This document shows, in pieces, positions 23,764 to 32,716 of a stretch of 64,000 bases of DNA. The notes beneath the pieces were generated by a model. It was not told the DNA's origin and did no database searches. It worked only from the letters and a program-made list of their open reading frames with translations. Position 1 is the stretch's first letter. The number at the start of each line of letters is the position of its first letter. A program made the translations under genes and the position numbers. The stretch is taken from assembly GCF_017939745.1 (NCBI RefSeq), contig NZ_JAGKQQ010000002.1, positions 558,001 through 622,000 on the forward strand, written 5' to 3'. The DNA is from Gemmata palustris. Lineage in GTDB: Bacteria > Planctomycetota > Planctomycetia > Gemmatales > Gemmataceae.

Positions 23764-24301
23764 GAAAATGCTCGCGGGCGAACTGTACGACCCGCTCGAC
23801 GCGGAACTCGCGCGCCTCCGCGTGCGCGCCCGCGATTTACTCGCGGACCTGAACGCGACCCGCGAGGCAGACGAGGCCGTGCGCCGGCGCGTGCTCCGCG
23901 AGTTGCTCGGATCGGGCGGCGACACGGTCTGGCTCCAGCCGCCGTTCTACTGCGATTACGGCAGCAACATCCACCTCGGCGAGAAGGTCTTCTTCAACTT
24001 CAATTGCGTGCTCTTGGATGTGTGCGAGATCCGTATCGGCGCTCGCACGCTGGTCGGCCCCGCGGTCCAAATCTACGCGGCCACGCACCCGCTCGATGCG
24101 GAACTGCGAAAGACCCGCGAGTTCGGCAAACCGATCACGATCGGTTCGGACGTGTGGATTGGAGGTGGGGCGATCATCTGCCCGGGCGCGACCATCGGCG
24201 ACCGCACGGTCATCGGTGCCGGTAGCGTGGTGACGGGGCACATCCCCGCGGGCGTGATCGCGGTCGGGAACCCGTGTCGCGTGGTGCGGGAGATTTCGTG
24301 A
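23747..24301 (+). CDS. Maltose/galactoside O-acetyltransferase family (left-handed beta helix)
   Basis: Hexapeptide-repeat acetyl-CoA transferase of 184 residues. The N-terminal 'mac' segment (EREKMLAGELYDPLDAEL) is followed by PPFYCDYGSNIHLGEKVFFN and a parallel beta-helix (GPAVQIYAATHPLD with the catalytic-type His, then VWIGGGAIICPGATIGDRTV, GAGSVVTGHIPAGVIAVGNP). This is the MaaY/LacA/NodL layout. The acceptor sugar is unknown. It lies between and overlaps the PHP and hydrolase genes (17 and 4 bases), giving a three-gene operon. Confidence 0.93.
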   Translation: MGTEREKMLAGELYDPLDAELARLRVRARDLLADLNATREADEAVRRRVLRELLGSGGDTVWLQPPFYCDYGSNIHLGEKVFFNFNCVLLDVCEIRIGARTLVGPAVQIYAATHPLDAELRKTREFGKPITIGSDVWIGGGAIICPGATIGDRTVIGAGSVVTGHIPAGVIAVGNPCRVVREIS

Positions 24302-25005
24302 GCCAGAACGCGCCCGAAGCAGCCCGCGTGCCCATCGTACTGCTTTCGGGCATGGCCGCAGACGAACGGCTGTTCGGGCCGCAACTCGCTCAGTTCCCCG
24401 GACTGCGTATTCAGCCGTGGGTCGAACCGCGGCACGGCGAATCACTCCGCAATTATGCCGCACGAATGGCGCAATTGATCGAACCGGATACGCCGTGCCT
24501 CATCGGTGGGGCGTCGTTCGGTGGCATCGTCGCACTGGAAGTGTCCGTACACCTCCGCACGCTGGGGTGCGTTTTAATCGGGAGCATCCGCTCCCCGATC
24601 GAACTCCCACTCCGGTGGCGCATGTTGTGGCCACTGACGCTTCTCGGCCCCGATTGGCTCGCGGTGTTCACTCGACTCGCATCGCAATTCGGGAAACGAT
24701 TTTTGCCCGGCGGTACGGTGCGCCGGCTGCACCGATTGTCGCAGCCCGAAGCCGCGTTCGTCCGGTGGGCGATGTGCGCGGTGACACAGTGGCGCTCGCG
24801 GCCCGCAACGAGGCGCGTTCGCGTGTTCCAGATTCACGGCGCCAACGACCGGACGCTACCCGTCGCGCTCACGCGACCGGATGTCGTCGTGCCGGCCGGC
24901 GGACACGCACTGACACTGTTCAGCGCGGCAGCGGTCAATGCGTTCCTATCGGACGTGGCCCGTCAAGTCACACCGAGTCAGTCAGTTGGTCCAATCGAGA
25001 ATTGA
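24298..25005 (+). CDS. Alpha/beta-hydrolase family protein
   Basis: Small alpha/beta hydrolase, 235 residues. I chose the GTG at 24298, which overlaps the upstream stop as GTGA, the usual sign of translational coupling. The nucleophile elbow is GASFGG with Ser73. The candidate acid and base are in HGANDRTLP and GGHALT near the C-terminus. The core is short and the lid is hydrophobic (LRWRMLWPLTLLGPDWLAVF). The substrate is unknown. Confidence 0.78.
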   Translation: MSQNAPEAARVPIVLLSGMAADERLFGPQLAQFPGLRIQPWVEPRHGESLRNYAARMAQLIEPDTPCLIGGASFGGIVALEVSVHLRTLGCVLIGSIRSPIELPLRWRMLWPLTLLGPDWLAVFTRLASQFGKRFLPGGTVRRLHRLSQPEAAFVRWAMCAVTQWRSRPATRRVRVFQIHGANDRTLPVALTRPDVVVPAGGHALTLFSAAAVNAFLSDVARQVTPSQSVGPIEN

Positions 25006-25085
25006 CGCGGCATTACTGTGGAAGCCCGCGAGTTGCTCGACGTCTCTCTTCTGTCCGCGTCCGAATCACGTTTGGTGGGCGCAGA

Positions 25086-25562
25086 ATGGTCAAGTTACTC
25101 AAAGCGGTTTCGCGGCGCTCGTGGTTGGGACTCGGGCTGGTCGCATACCTGATTGCGGCCGTCGCAGTTGGCTGGTGGTGGTTCGGTCAATCGACCGTCG
25201 ACACGCGATTTGTCGGCACGTGGCACGTCCGGTCGGAAGTCACACCGCCTGAAATCGTCGTTGAGATAGACTTACACCCCGACGGAACGATGCAGATGCG
25301 GACCCGCGATCCCGGGACCGGAGCCGTTCTTTCCGATCAACCGTTTGGCCGCTGGCGCGCCGCGGGTAACCAGTTCCACGAGATTCACGCGACTCCCGCG
25401 GAAACCGACCCCCCACTGCGCCGGTTCTTCACCCGCAAAAAGGACCGCGTGTTGGAGTACACTATAACCTGGGGCGGACCGGATCAGTTCCGACTGGAAG
25501 GACCGGCGCTCGTCTCCCCCTTCGTGACTTGGACCCGTATCGAATCGCCGAATTCGCCGTGA
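25086..25562 (+). CDS. Hypothetical membrane-anchored protein
   Basis: Unrecognised protein of 158 residues. The ATG at 25086 begins MVKLLKAVSRRSWLGLGL, a positively charged start leading into one membrane segment (about 14-34). The exported part (about 120 residues) looks like a small beta domain (FVGTWHVRSEVTPPEIVVEI, DLHPDGTMQMRTRDPGTG), reminiscent of lipocalin-like 'fit to standard' domains, but the match is only by eye. The frame is open far upstream because it shadows the hydrolase gene. It lies 80 bases after that gene. Confidence 0.65.
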   Translation: MVKLLKAVSRRSWLGLGLVAYLIAAVAVGWWWFGQSTVDTRFVGTWHVRSEVTPPEIVVEIDLHPDGTMQMRTRDPGTGAVLSDQPFGRWRAAGNQFHEIHATPAETDPPLRRFFTRKKDRVLEYTITWGGPDQFRLEGPALVSPFVTWTRIESPNSP

Positions 25563-25572
25563 ACGGCGCTGT

Positions 25573-28500
25573 TCACTTCACCTTCAGTAGCAGCGACTTC
25601 GCGGCGTGTTCGGCGTTCGTCCCCTCGCGGCGGGCGAGCACCACAATGGGGTGCTCCATCGGCTTCACCCACGGTTCCGCGTAGAGCACCACTTCGCGGC
25701 TCGTGTCGCGCTCGGTGATGAGGATGCCGTTCAGCCCGATGTCCAGCACGCGAACGCCGTGCGGCAGCCCCCGCACCTCGATCGGTACGCGCCCGGCGAA
25801 CTTCCCCTGGCGCGCGATGTCCACCGTGAACCGCGTCTCCTTACCGGGCTGAATCGCGATCGTCTGTTCGCGCACGGTCGTCACGATGTCGCCCACCGCG
25901 GCAACCTTCGGCAACCCGCCCGCGACCTCGCGCGTCACTTCCTTCCCGCCGATCGTCGCCCGCGCAATCAGTTTAAGCTTGGCGTCCGCGGGAACGGTCG
26001 CATCCGCGTTCGCGTAGAGGGCGAACGTCGTGGAGTTCGCACCGGCTTCGACGAACGTTTCCGGCGCCCACATGCCGTCGGGAATCCCGGCAAGTTTGAC
26101 GTACACGGGGCCATCGAATCCGTCGGACCGCGTGACGTTCACGGTGACCGGGATCGCCCCTCCCTTCCACACGCTCGGTGCGGTCGGGTTGAAGCTCACA
26201 GTGAAATCGGGTTTCGGCAGGCGCACGGTCACGCGGTAGGCATGGTTCGGCCCCGCCGACCCGCGCGCGTCTGTCACGCGAACCTGATAGGTACCGTCCT
26301 GCGGGGCATCGAAGAACAATCTGCTGTCCTTGCCGTAACCCGGTCCGCCGTCGTCGTTGCGGTACGCGAGCGGGAACAGCGGGAGGCCGTTCGGCGGGAA
26401 CGTTTTGCCGGGCGGGTGCAGTTCGATCTTGTACATCGGCAGCCCGAGGCTGTGGTGCGTCGGCGTGGTGCCGTGGAACGCGACCCGCTGGCCGCCGGAC
26501 TGGTAGAACTGGCAATCGTCGTCCGGCCCCTTCGGGAGCGCGAGAATGCGCATCACCTCGCCGTTCACGTAGAGGTAGTCGTCGATCGCCAGTTCGTTCC
26601 AGGCGTCGAGCCGGATACCGGTACTGGCCGCGTCGTGGTCGCGGAACGTGACGCTCGTTTTCGCGGTCGCACGCAGCACCCCGAGCGGAACCGGTTTGCC
26701 GGCCGCGTCCAGGATCTCGATGACCGGATCGACGGGCGAACCCGCACGCTGGGCGAGCACCTCCACGATGAGGCGCTCCCCCTTCTTCGCGTCGAAGCGC
26801 GTGGTTTGGGCTTCGTTCGGCTTCGTGAAAATGCCGTCGGCGGAACCCGGCACGCGGACGTCCGCGCCCGTGACCGGGTTGAGAACGACCGCGTGGAACT
26901 CGGCCACGGTCACTTCGGCTTTGCTAACGGCTTGTGCCGCAGCGCCCGTGAGCAGCACCGGCACCTTCGCGCCGGGGACCGCGTCCGCCGGAATGGTGAC
27001 CTTCGTCGTCACACCACTCGGTGCGCCGAGGTTCACGCCAGAAACGTGGACGCTAGTCGTGCGCCCGCGCTGGGCCGCGAGCGGGAACACGCCCGTAACG
27101 ACCGGAACCGCACCAATGTGGAGCCGGTAAGTGAAATCGCCCCCGCCGCGAAACTCACGATCGCGGACACCGATCGCGTAAGCGCCCGCGTTACGCGCAA
27201 CGAACCCGAGAGCCGCTGTGCCTTCCGCGAGAACGCCCCCGGCTTCGTCCGTCAGCACAAGTACCGGACTCAGTTTCGAGCCGAGTTCGGGGGCGAGAAC
27301 CTGCACGCCGATCTGATCGCCGACCGCAGCCGTGAAGCGGTAGTAATCCATGTCCCCTTCGCGGTCCACCACGCCCGCAACGGTCGTATTCTGCTTCACG
27401 GTCATCGCATTGCGCGCGGAATCCGTGATGCCGGTTTCGACGACCGCGGCGAAGTAATCGACCGCGAACGCGACCGGCGCGGACTTCCCGCCGTCGCCGT
27501 CGAGCGTGAGTTGAACCGCTCCGACACGGGCCGCAGCGCTGATCGTGATCTCCACTTCGAGCGCGGTCGCGCTGCGCTTCGCCGGGTCGATTTTCGCGGT
27601 AATTTCGGGCGCGGTGGAATTGATGACCTTCACCCAATCAAGCCCGGTACCACTAATCGTTACGCGCGTAGTTGCCCCGCGCACACCGCCGGAGGGCGCG
27701 ACCCGCGCCACTTTGGGCGGCACCGGCTTCGCGGGAACCGATGGCAGCAGTTGAAGAGCAGCCTTTCCGCTTGCTGCGTCGATCAAGACGCCCGCCCCGT
27801 CGAAGCGTGCGAGTGCGAGTTGCTTCCCGTCCGGCCGCAATGCGAAGTCCAAAATCGTATCGGGTTGAGCATCGAACACCTTCGCCTCGGCGAACTTGGC
27901 GGTGTTCCAGGACTTGATGATTTTGTCTTCGCCCGCGGAGTAGAGCTGCGCACCGTCGCCGGAATACGCGATCCGCCACACGGGGCTCTCGTGCGCGAAC
28001 GCCGCGTGGACCAATTTTCCTCCGGCGGCATCGGCGGCCCACACGCGAACGCTCTTGTCGACGCCGGCCGCGGCGAGGTGCTTCTTGTCGGGGCTCCAGG
28101 CCACCGTGTACAACCAGTCGGTCGCGTCGCCGAGTGTGTACAGGCGCTTGCCGGTGGTGACCTCCCACACCTTCACGGCGCGGTCCGCGCTGACCGATGC
28201 GAGCAACTTCCCGTCCGGGTGGAACGCGACACCGTACACCGCGTCGCTGTGGTCCTTGAGGGTCAACCGCGGTCCCGGTTTGGCCTCCTTGTCGTCCACG
28301 TCCCAGAGGTGAACGACGCGATCGTAGCCCGCGGTCGCGAGTTGCTTCCCGTCGGGCGAGAACGCCATCGTGTAAATCGCGTCGCGGTGCGCGCTGATGG
28401 TGATCGCGCGCGCCGCGCCCGATTCGCCCGTCGCGTGGAGCGTGACTGTGCCGCTCTTGCCCGCGTCCCCGTGCGCGATCGCGAGCCAGTGGCTCTGCGG

Positions 28501-28704
28501 GTGAAACGCGAGAGCCGTCACGCGCCCCGTAACGGTTATGGGAGCGCCGATCTGTGTGCCGAGCACGTTGAACACGCGCACTTCGCCGGGCGTTCCGAAC
28601 GCGACGAACTCGCCCTTCGGAGAGTACGCGACCGCGGTGACGGGCGGTGCGGCCGTCGCGATCGCGGGGGAGAAGAGGAGCACCAGCGAAAGCAGTCGAG
28701 CCAT
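25573..28704 (-). CDS. Secreted WD40-repeat and PPC-domain protein
   Basis: Exported protein of 1043 residues. The start at 28704 begins a signal peptide (MARLLSLVLLFSPAIATAAP). Residues about 20-330 form a WD40 propeller with repeated AFSPDGKQLATAGYDRVVHL-type blades (at least five are clear). After a linker, IPT/Ig-like segments (PSGGVRGATTRVTISGTGLD) and a bacterial pre-peptidase C-terminal (PPC) domain follow (GDMDYYRFTAAVGDQIGVQV), then further beta-rich domains. This architecture is typical of planctomycete surface proteins. No catalytic domain is seen. It is the last gene of the six-gene minus-strand run. Confidence 0.85.
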   Translation of the reverse strand: MARLLSLVLLFSPAIATAAPPVTAVAYSPKGEFVAFGTPGEVRVFNVLGTQIGAPITVTGRVTALAFHPQSHWLAIAHGDAGKSGTVTLHATGESGAARAITISAHRDAIYTMAFSPDGKQLATAGYDRVVHLWDVDDKEAKPGPRLTLKDHSDAVYGVAFHPDGKLLASVSADRAVKVWEVTTGKRLYTLGDATDWLYTVAWSPDKKHLAAAGVDKSVRVWAADAAGGKLVHAAFAHESPVWRIAYSGDGAQLYSAGEDKIIKSWNTAKFAEAKVFDAQPDTILDFALRPDGKQLALARFDGAGVLIDAASGKAALQLLPSVPAKPVPPKVARVAPSGGVRGATTRVTISGTGLDWVKVINSTAPEITAKIDPAKRSATALEVEITISAAARVGAVQLTLDGDGGKSAPVAFAVDYFAAVVETGITDSARNAMTVKQNTTVAGVVDREGDMDYYRFTAAVGDQIGVQVLAPELGSKLSPVLVLTDEAGGVLAEGTAALGFVARNAGAYAIGVRDREFRGGGDFTYRLHIGAVPVVTGVFPLAAQRGRTTSVHVSGVNLGAPSGVTTKVTIPADAVPGAKVPVLLTGAAAQAVSKAEVTVAEFHAVVLNPVTGADVRVPGSADGIFTKPNEAQTTRFDAKKGERLIVEVLAQRAGSPVDPVIEILDAAGKPVPLGVLRATAKTSVTFRDHDAASTGIRLDAWNELAIDDYLYVNGEVMRILALPKGPDDDCQFYQSGGQRVAFHGTTPTHHSLGLPMYKIELHPPGKTFPPNGLPLFPLAYRNDDGGPGYGKDSRLFFDAPQDGTYQVRVTDARGSAGPNHAYRVTVRLPKPDFTVSFNPTAPSVWKGGAIPVTVNVTRSDGFDGPVYVKLAGIPDGMWAPETFVEAGANSTTFALYANADATVPADAKLKLIARATIGGKEVTREVAGGLPKVAAVGDIVTTVREQTIAIQPGKETRFTVDIARQGKFAGRVPIEVRGLPHGVRVLDIGLNGILITERDTSREVVLYAEPWVKPMEHPIVVLARREGTNAEHAAKSLLLKVK

Positions 28705-28727
28705 GAGAGGTCTGTCCGAGGAGTGAA

Positions 28728-29147
28728 TCAGTGGAACAGGGCCATCGCGGTGCCGGCCGTGGCAAATAGCAAGAACAGCATCGCGAGCGAGCACCCGGCG
28801 CAACCGTCCGCGCACCCGCCGGCACCTTCGAGTGCGGCGCCGGCCACTTCGCCCGCGCCTTCGAGCGCCGCCCCCGCAACCTCGCCGACGGCTCCCACCG
28901 CACCGCCCGCGAGGTCGATCGCACCGCTCGTCACTTCGGCCGCAAAACCGACAAGGTTGGCGCCCGTACTCGCGACATCACCGGTCACGGCCACGCCATC
29001 AACAAAGGCGTTGTTTCCGCCTCCACCGGCCGCCGGTGGGTTGGGCTGAGGTTGCGGTTTTTCCCACGGCCTCGGTTGGAGCGGTAATGTCTCCGGTGTA
29101 ACCGGGTACGTGTTTTCGGGCGTCGCGTCGGGGTTAAGCGGGTCCAT
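28728..29147 (-). CDS. Gly/Ala-rich membrane protein with tandem repeat
   Basis: Unrecognised 139-residue protein. The N-terminus is Pro-rich (about 40 residues). A glycine-zipper-like middle contains a tandem repeat of GEVAGAALEGA, then a Cys cluster (GGCADGCAGCSLAM) and a C-terminal hydrophobic segment (LFLLFATAGTAMALFH) that could anchor the protein as a tail. It lies 23 bases before the WD40 gene and 45 bases after the DUF1549/1553 gene, so it is co-transcribed with them. No function can be given. Confidence 0.65.
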   Translation of the reverse strand: MDPLNPDATPENTYPVTPETLPLQPRPWEKPQPQPNPPAAGGGGNNAFVDGVAVTGDVASTGANLVGFAAEVTSGAIDLAGGAVGAVGEVAGAALEGAGEVAGAALEGAGGCADGCAGCSLAMLFLLFATAGTAMALFH

Positions 29148-29192
29148 CGGGCGTCACCGTAGCTTTCGCGACCGGCGCAACCGGTCGGCGGC

Positions 29193-31676
29193 TCAATGGT
29201 TGAACAGGAACTCGCGGCCCGTCAAGACCGCCCATACGAAGTCTTCGATCGTCTCGCGGCGAGATTGTGGCCCGTCCTTCGATCCGTCCGCGAGAATGTC
29301 CAAAAACTTCTTCTTTTCGGCCGGCGTCGGCACCCGGCTCAACCCGGACAGGAACACGCGGTCCACAATGTCCTCGTCCTTCAGCTTCTCCGCGATCCAC
29401 TTTGTGACGACGGAATTCGGGTCGCGCAGTTTGTCGTTGAGTGTGTAACCGTTATTCAGGTGAAGGGCCTGCGTAACGCTGGCGTCGGAGGTGCGCTCGC
29501 ACGCGCACGTCTGGATGCGTTCCGCGCGCCCGAAGGCGTCGAGGAACTGCGACGTGGCGAGCGAGTCCGGCACCTGCACCGCGCGCGTGCCGCGCGGGTA
29601 CGAACCGATGGGCGAAGTCGCGTCGCCCGCGGCCGACGTGATCTTGTCGAACGGCGTCGCCACCCCGGTAAGGTCGGAATACGCATCCAGGATCACCTCG
29701 CCCGGCAACCGCCGCACCAGGTAGCGCGAGTAAAAGCGGTCGTCGGCCGCGTTCTCCTTCAGTGGCTTCGACGAGCGCTGGTACGCGGCCGAGTTCAGGA
29801 TCGTGCGCATGAGGTGCTTGACGTCGTACTTGTTCTTCACGAAGTCGTCCGCGAGCGCGGTGAACAGCGCCGCGTTGCTCGGCGGGTTCGTCTCGCGCAG
29901 ATCGTCTTCGGCCTCCACCAGCCCGCGGCCCATGTAGTTTTTCCAGACGCGGTTCACGAGCGCCTTCGCGAAGTAGGGATTGCTCGGCGCCGTGAGCCAG
30001 TCGGTGAAGTACGCCCGGCGATCGATGGGCGATTCCGCGGGGAGCGGCTTGCCGTCAAGGGGCGTGGGGGACATCGCGACGCCTTTGCGGAGGTGCAGCG
30101 CATCGCCCTCGGTCTGGCTCTGCACGAGCACCTCGCCCCCGCGATCGCCGTTCTTGAGCCCCACACGCGAGAACAGATTCGCGAAAGCCCAATACTGGTC
30201 CTGGGTCCATTTCTCCAGCGGGTGGTTGTGGCACTTCGCGCAACCGATGGACGTGCCGAGGAACGTGATCGCCGTGGATTCCGCCAGCGCGCTCACGTCC
30301 TTGTGGAGCACGAAGTAGTTCCCGCCGCCGTTGGTGAGCGAGCTCCCGCTGGCCGTGAGGACGTCGCGTGCGAACTTGTCCCACGGCTTGTTGTCCGCGA
30401 CACTCTGGCGCACCGACCGATAGAAGGCCCACATCGCGGGTTGTGGGAGTTTGCGCGTCGAAACGAGCAAAAGGTCGGACCACTTGTGCGTCCAGTAATC
30501 GACGAACGCGGGGTGATCGAGCAGTTTGTCGATAAGCTTCGCGCGCTTTTTCGCGTCCGTGTCCTTGAGGAACGCCGCGACCTCGTCGGCAGTGGGCAGG
30601 ACGCCACACGTATCGAGGTACGCGCGCCGAACGAAATCCGCGTCCGTACACGGCGCCGAAGCCGGGAGACGCAGAAGCTGCAACTTCTGATTCACGTGGT
30701 CATCGACGAAGTTGTTCTGGCCGGCAATCGCGCCGGGCTTGAGTTCGTTGGGGTACGGTGCCGTGAGGGTGAGTGTGGCGACTTTGGTACCGAACCCGAT
30801 CGTGATCGCGGCTTCGCCGCTCCCCACCGGTGTGATGAGCCCGTCTTCGGTGACGCGGGCCACGAGTTCCTCGCTCGAACCGAACCGCGCGAGACGGGTC
30901 ACGTCTTCGCTGGCCCCGTCGGAGTAGATCGCGCGCACGCGGACCTGGAAGTTCTCCTTTGGCGTTCCGGGCTTCACGAGGACCGCGGGCGGGAACACTT
31001 CGAGGCGCTCGAGTTCCGCGTCAGTGGACTTCGGGCCGGGCGCGCCGGCCTGGAGCCACGCGACTACCGTTCTGTAATACGGCGAGTCTTCCGTAAAGCG
31101 CTCGCCCCCGCTGTGGGGCATCGCGCGCACGGCCTTCTTCAGCATCAAACTGTCGGCCGGTTTGGTGAGATCGACGCGCCGGGCGAGCGCCTGCCGCGTG
31201 AGCACGAACCAGTCGGTTTCCGGGTCGTACCCGCGCAGCGACAACTTCATTCCACCCTTGCCCGCGAGCGCACCGTGACAGGCGCCCGCGTTGCACCCGG
31301 TCCGCGTGAGGATCGGGATGATGTGATTGCGGAAGTTCGGCGCGCTGGGGGCCTCGGCGCCCACCTTGCAGTTCACGTTCACCCGCCTGTCACCATAAGT
31401 GATGGTGATGACGGACTCGCCGCCGCTCACGGCGGTGACGAGCCCCTTCGCATCCACAGCGACGGCGGACCCGATTTTGGCCTGAGTCGAAGCGTACCGG
31501 ACCAGCGCGGTTACGTCGCGCACGGCGCGCGCGTCCTCCTCTTCGACGACGAAGAGTTGCTGCGTCCGGTTCGGCCCACCGAGCACGACCTCGGACGGGA
31601 ACACGCGCAGGTCCGCCGCCGAAGCAACCGGCGAAAGGCACAGCAGAGAAGCGAGAGCGGGAAGGAGGAACCGCAT
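29193..31676 (-). CDS. DUF1549/DUF1553 secreted protein with two Ig-like (Big_2) domains
   Basis: Exported planctomycete protein of 827 residues. A signal peptide (MRFLLPALASLLCLSPVASA) is followed by a Big_2-type Ig domain, a cytochrome-like region with CNAGACHG (the CxxxxCH form typical of this subgroup), a second Big_2 domain, then DUF1549 (FVDDHVNQKLQLLRLPAS onward) and DUF1553 (MMRTILNSAAYQ-type region, SRYLVRRLPGEVILDAYSDL). A second heme-like motif CAKCH occurs mid-protein (IGCAKCHNHPLEKWTQDQYW). The family has no firmly proven function; partners are DUF1501 proteins, and one lies upstream at 32717-34084 in the same run. Confidence 0.9.
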   Translation of the reverse strand: MRFLLPALASLLCLSPVASAADLRVFPSEVVLGGPNRTQQLFVVEEEDARAVRDVTALVRYASTQAKIGSAVAVDAKGLVTAVSGGESVITITYGDRRVNVNCKVGAEAPSAPNFRNHIIPILTRTGCNAGACHGALAGKGGMKLSLRGYDPETDWFVLTRQALARRVDLTKPADSLMLKKAVRAMPHSGGERFTEDSPYYRTVVAWLQAGAPGPKSTDAELERLEVFPPAVLVKPGTPKENFQVRVRAIYSDGASEDVTRLARFGSSEELVARVTEDGLITPVGSGEAAITIGFGTKVATLTLTAPYPNELKPGAIAGQNNFVDDHVNQKLQLLRLPASAPCTDADFVRRAYLDTCGVLPTADEVAAFLKDTDAKKRAKLIDKLLDHPAFVDYWTHKWSDLLLVSTRKLPQPAMWAFYRSVRQSVADNKPWDKFARDVLTASGSSLTNGGGNYFVLHKDVSALAESTAITFLGTSIGCAKCHNHPLEKWTQDQYWAFANLFSRVGLKNGDRGGEVLVQSQTEGDALHLRKGVAMSPTPLDGKPLPAESPIDRRAYFTDWLTAPSNPYFAKALVNRVWKNYMGRGLVEAEDDLRETNPPSNAALFTALADDFVKNKYDVKHLMRTILNSAAYQRSSKPLKENAADDRFYSRYLVRRLPGEVILDAYSDLTGVATPFDKITSAAGDATSPIGSYPRGTRAVQVPDSLATSQFLDAFGRAERIQTCACERTSDASVTQALHLNNGYTLNDKLRDPNSVVTKWIAEKLKDEDIVDRVFLSGLSRVPTPAEKKKFLDILADGSKDGPQSRRETIEDFVWAVLTGREFLFNH

Positions 31677-31712
31677 ATCGAGTGCCCAATAACGATTATT
31701 CGTGATCGATCC

Positions 31713-32159
31713 CTACGGACGAGGCGTTTTGCCAATCGGTCCCTGAGCGGACAACGCCTGCTCGATATCATTCACTACCTTGTCCCAACCCGTTACATGG
31801 CGCTGAACCTCTTGAAATAGCGCGTCGAGTAATTTCCAGTCACCGTCTGGATCGACCTCGTCCGGGTCGTTCGGGTTCTCTGGAGTCCCCCAGTCTGGCT
31901 CGGGGATTGACCATGTGTCCACGGGAATACTGTTCGCGTTTTGTAATTGAAACGAAAGGTAGTCAGACTCAGCGCGCGGGATCGTGTAGGTAAGTACCAC
32001 CCTCGACTGAGGCAAGATCACCTCATAGGCGGTCTCAGCTATTCCTCCTCGAGGAGCTCGTCTAACCCAATTCACTTGACCGGCCTTCGTCCGCTCCATC
32101 AGCCCCCGCACGATTTCCCGGAACTTCTGCAACGGAATTGTCGGAACCGATTTGACCAT
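31713..32159 (-). CDS. Hypothetical protein, 148 residues
   Basis: Unrecognised cytoplasmic-type protein. A mixed N-terminal domain (LQKFREIVRGLMERTKAGQV, then beta-rich YEVILPQSRVVLTYTIPRAE) is followed by an acidic Pro/Asp-rich segment and a C-terminal helix. The base composition looks less G+C-rich than the neighbours. Together with 32231-32704 it lies between the DUF1501 and DUF1549/1553 genes, which are usually adjacent. Confidence 0.68.
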   Translation of the reverse strand: MVKSVPTIPLQKFREIVRGLMERTKAGQVNWVRRAPRGGIAETAYEVILPQSRVVLTYTIPRAESDYLSFQLQNANSIPVDTWSIPEPDWGTPENPNDPDEVDPDGDWKLLDALFQEVQRHVTGWDKVVNDIEQALSAQGPIGKTPRP

Positions 32160-32230
32160 GACTCATCTCTCGGAATGGCGCTCGTAATTGATCCAACCGC
32201 GAGTGGAGCAAGAGCAACAATGGGTTCCAT

Positions 32231-32704
32231 TTATCTCTCAAAAGTTTCGGTAGGAAGCTTCGCAGCTTTCTTCCCAATCATTTCAGAGAATGTGTGGCCG
32301 AACTCTCGCAACCTGCTCACCAGTTCCATCATGTTACCATCTGTTGCGGCACTTCCAGTGGAGGGCAGAGTAGCTAGAATTTCGGCTAAATCTCGCGCAC
32401 GCAGTTCCGCCAATTTCCAATCACTGCCCGTAACGACGGTTTGCAGTTCTGACAACAGACGCCCAGCGTGCGCCGCAACGAATCGCTCAAACGCTTCTTT
32501 ACTTTCTGTCAGGGTTTTATTCGCCGCATCTCGCGCCGCTTCTGCCGCCTCTTTGCCCTTCTTCGCTTCTTTTCGGGCCTCGCGAATTTGCACGATCGCG
32601 ATCCAGAAACCCGCGACGCCAACAACTAATCCTACCACGCCAACGATGAAGCCCCACACCGTGAGGAAATCGCTCGCTTCGGGAGCCAGGGCGAACAAGT
32701 GCAT
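32231..32704 (-). CDS. Membrane protein with coiled coil, 157 residues
   Basis: Unrecognised protein with one N-terminal membrane segment (about 16-37, VWGFIVGVVGLVVGVAGFW) and then a long charged helix (REARKEAKKGKEAAEAARDA) likely to be a coiled coil. The C-terminal 70 residues are helical. A good ribosome binding site (GGGGAG) lies upstream of the ATG, and the gene starts 12 bases after the DUF1501 stop. Codon use looks less G+C-rich than the flanks. Small membrane/coiled-coil proteins of this kind occur next to effectors in several systems, but nothing here identifies one. Confidence 0.7.
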   Translation of the reverse strand: MHLFALAPEASDFLTVWGFIVGVVGLVVGVAGFWIAIVQIREARKEAKKGKEAAEAARDAANKTLTESKEAFERFVAAHAGRLLSELQTVVTGSDWKLAELRARDLAEILATLPSTGSAATDGNMMELVSRLREFGHTFSEMIGKKAAKLPTETFER

Positions 32705-32716
32705 TCACGGCTCCCC

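Noticed and set aside
24417-25085. N-terminal extension of the 25086 membrane protein
   Set aside because: The extension overlaps the hydrolase gene in another frame and is Arg-rich; the ATG before the membrane segment is the better start.
25606-29049. 1147-codon frame antisense to the WD40/PPC gene
   Set aside because: Shadow frame with Arg/Asp/His-biased composition and no motifs, while the minus-strand protein has a signal peptide and clear domains.
29196-31820. 874-codon frame antisense to the DUF1549/1553 gene
   Set aside because: Same shadow character; the opposite strand carries conserved domains.
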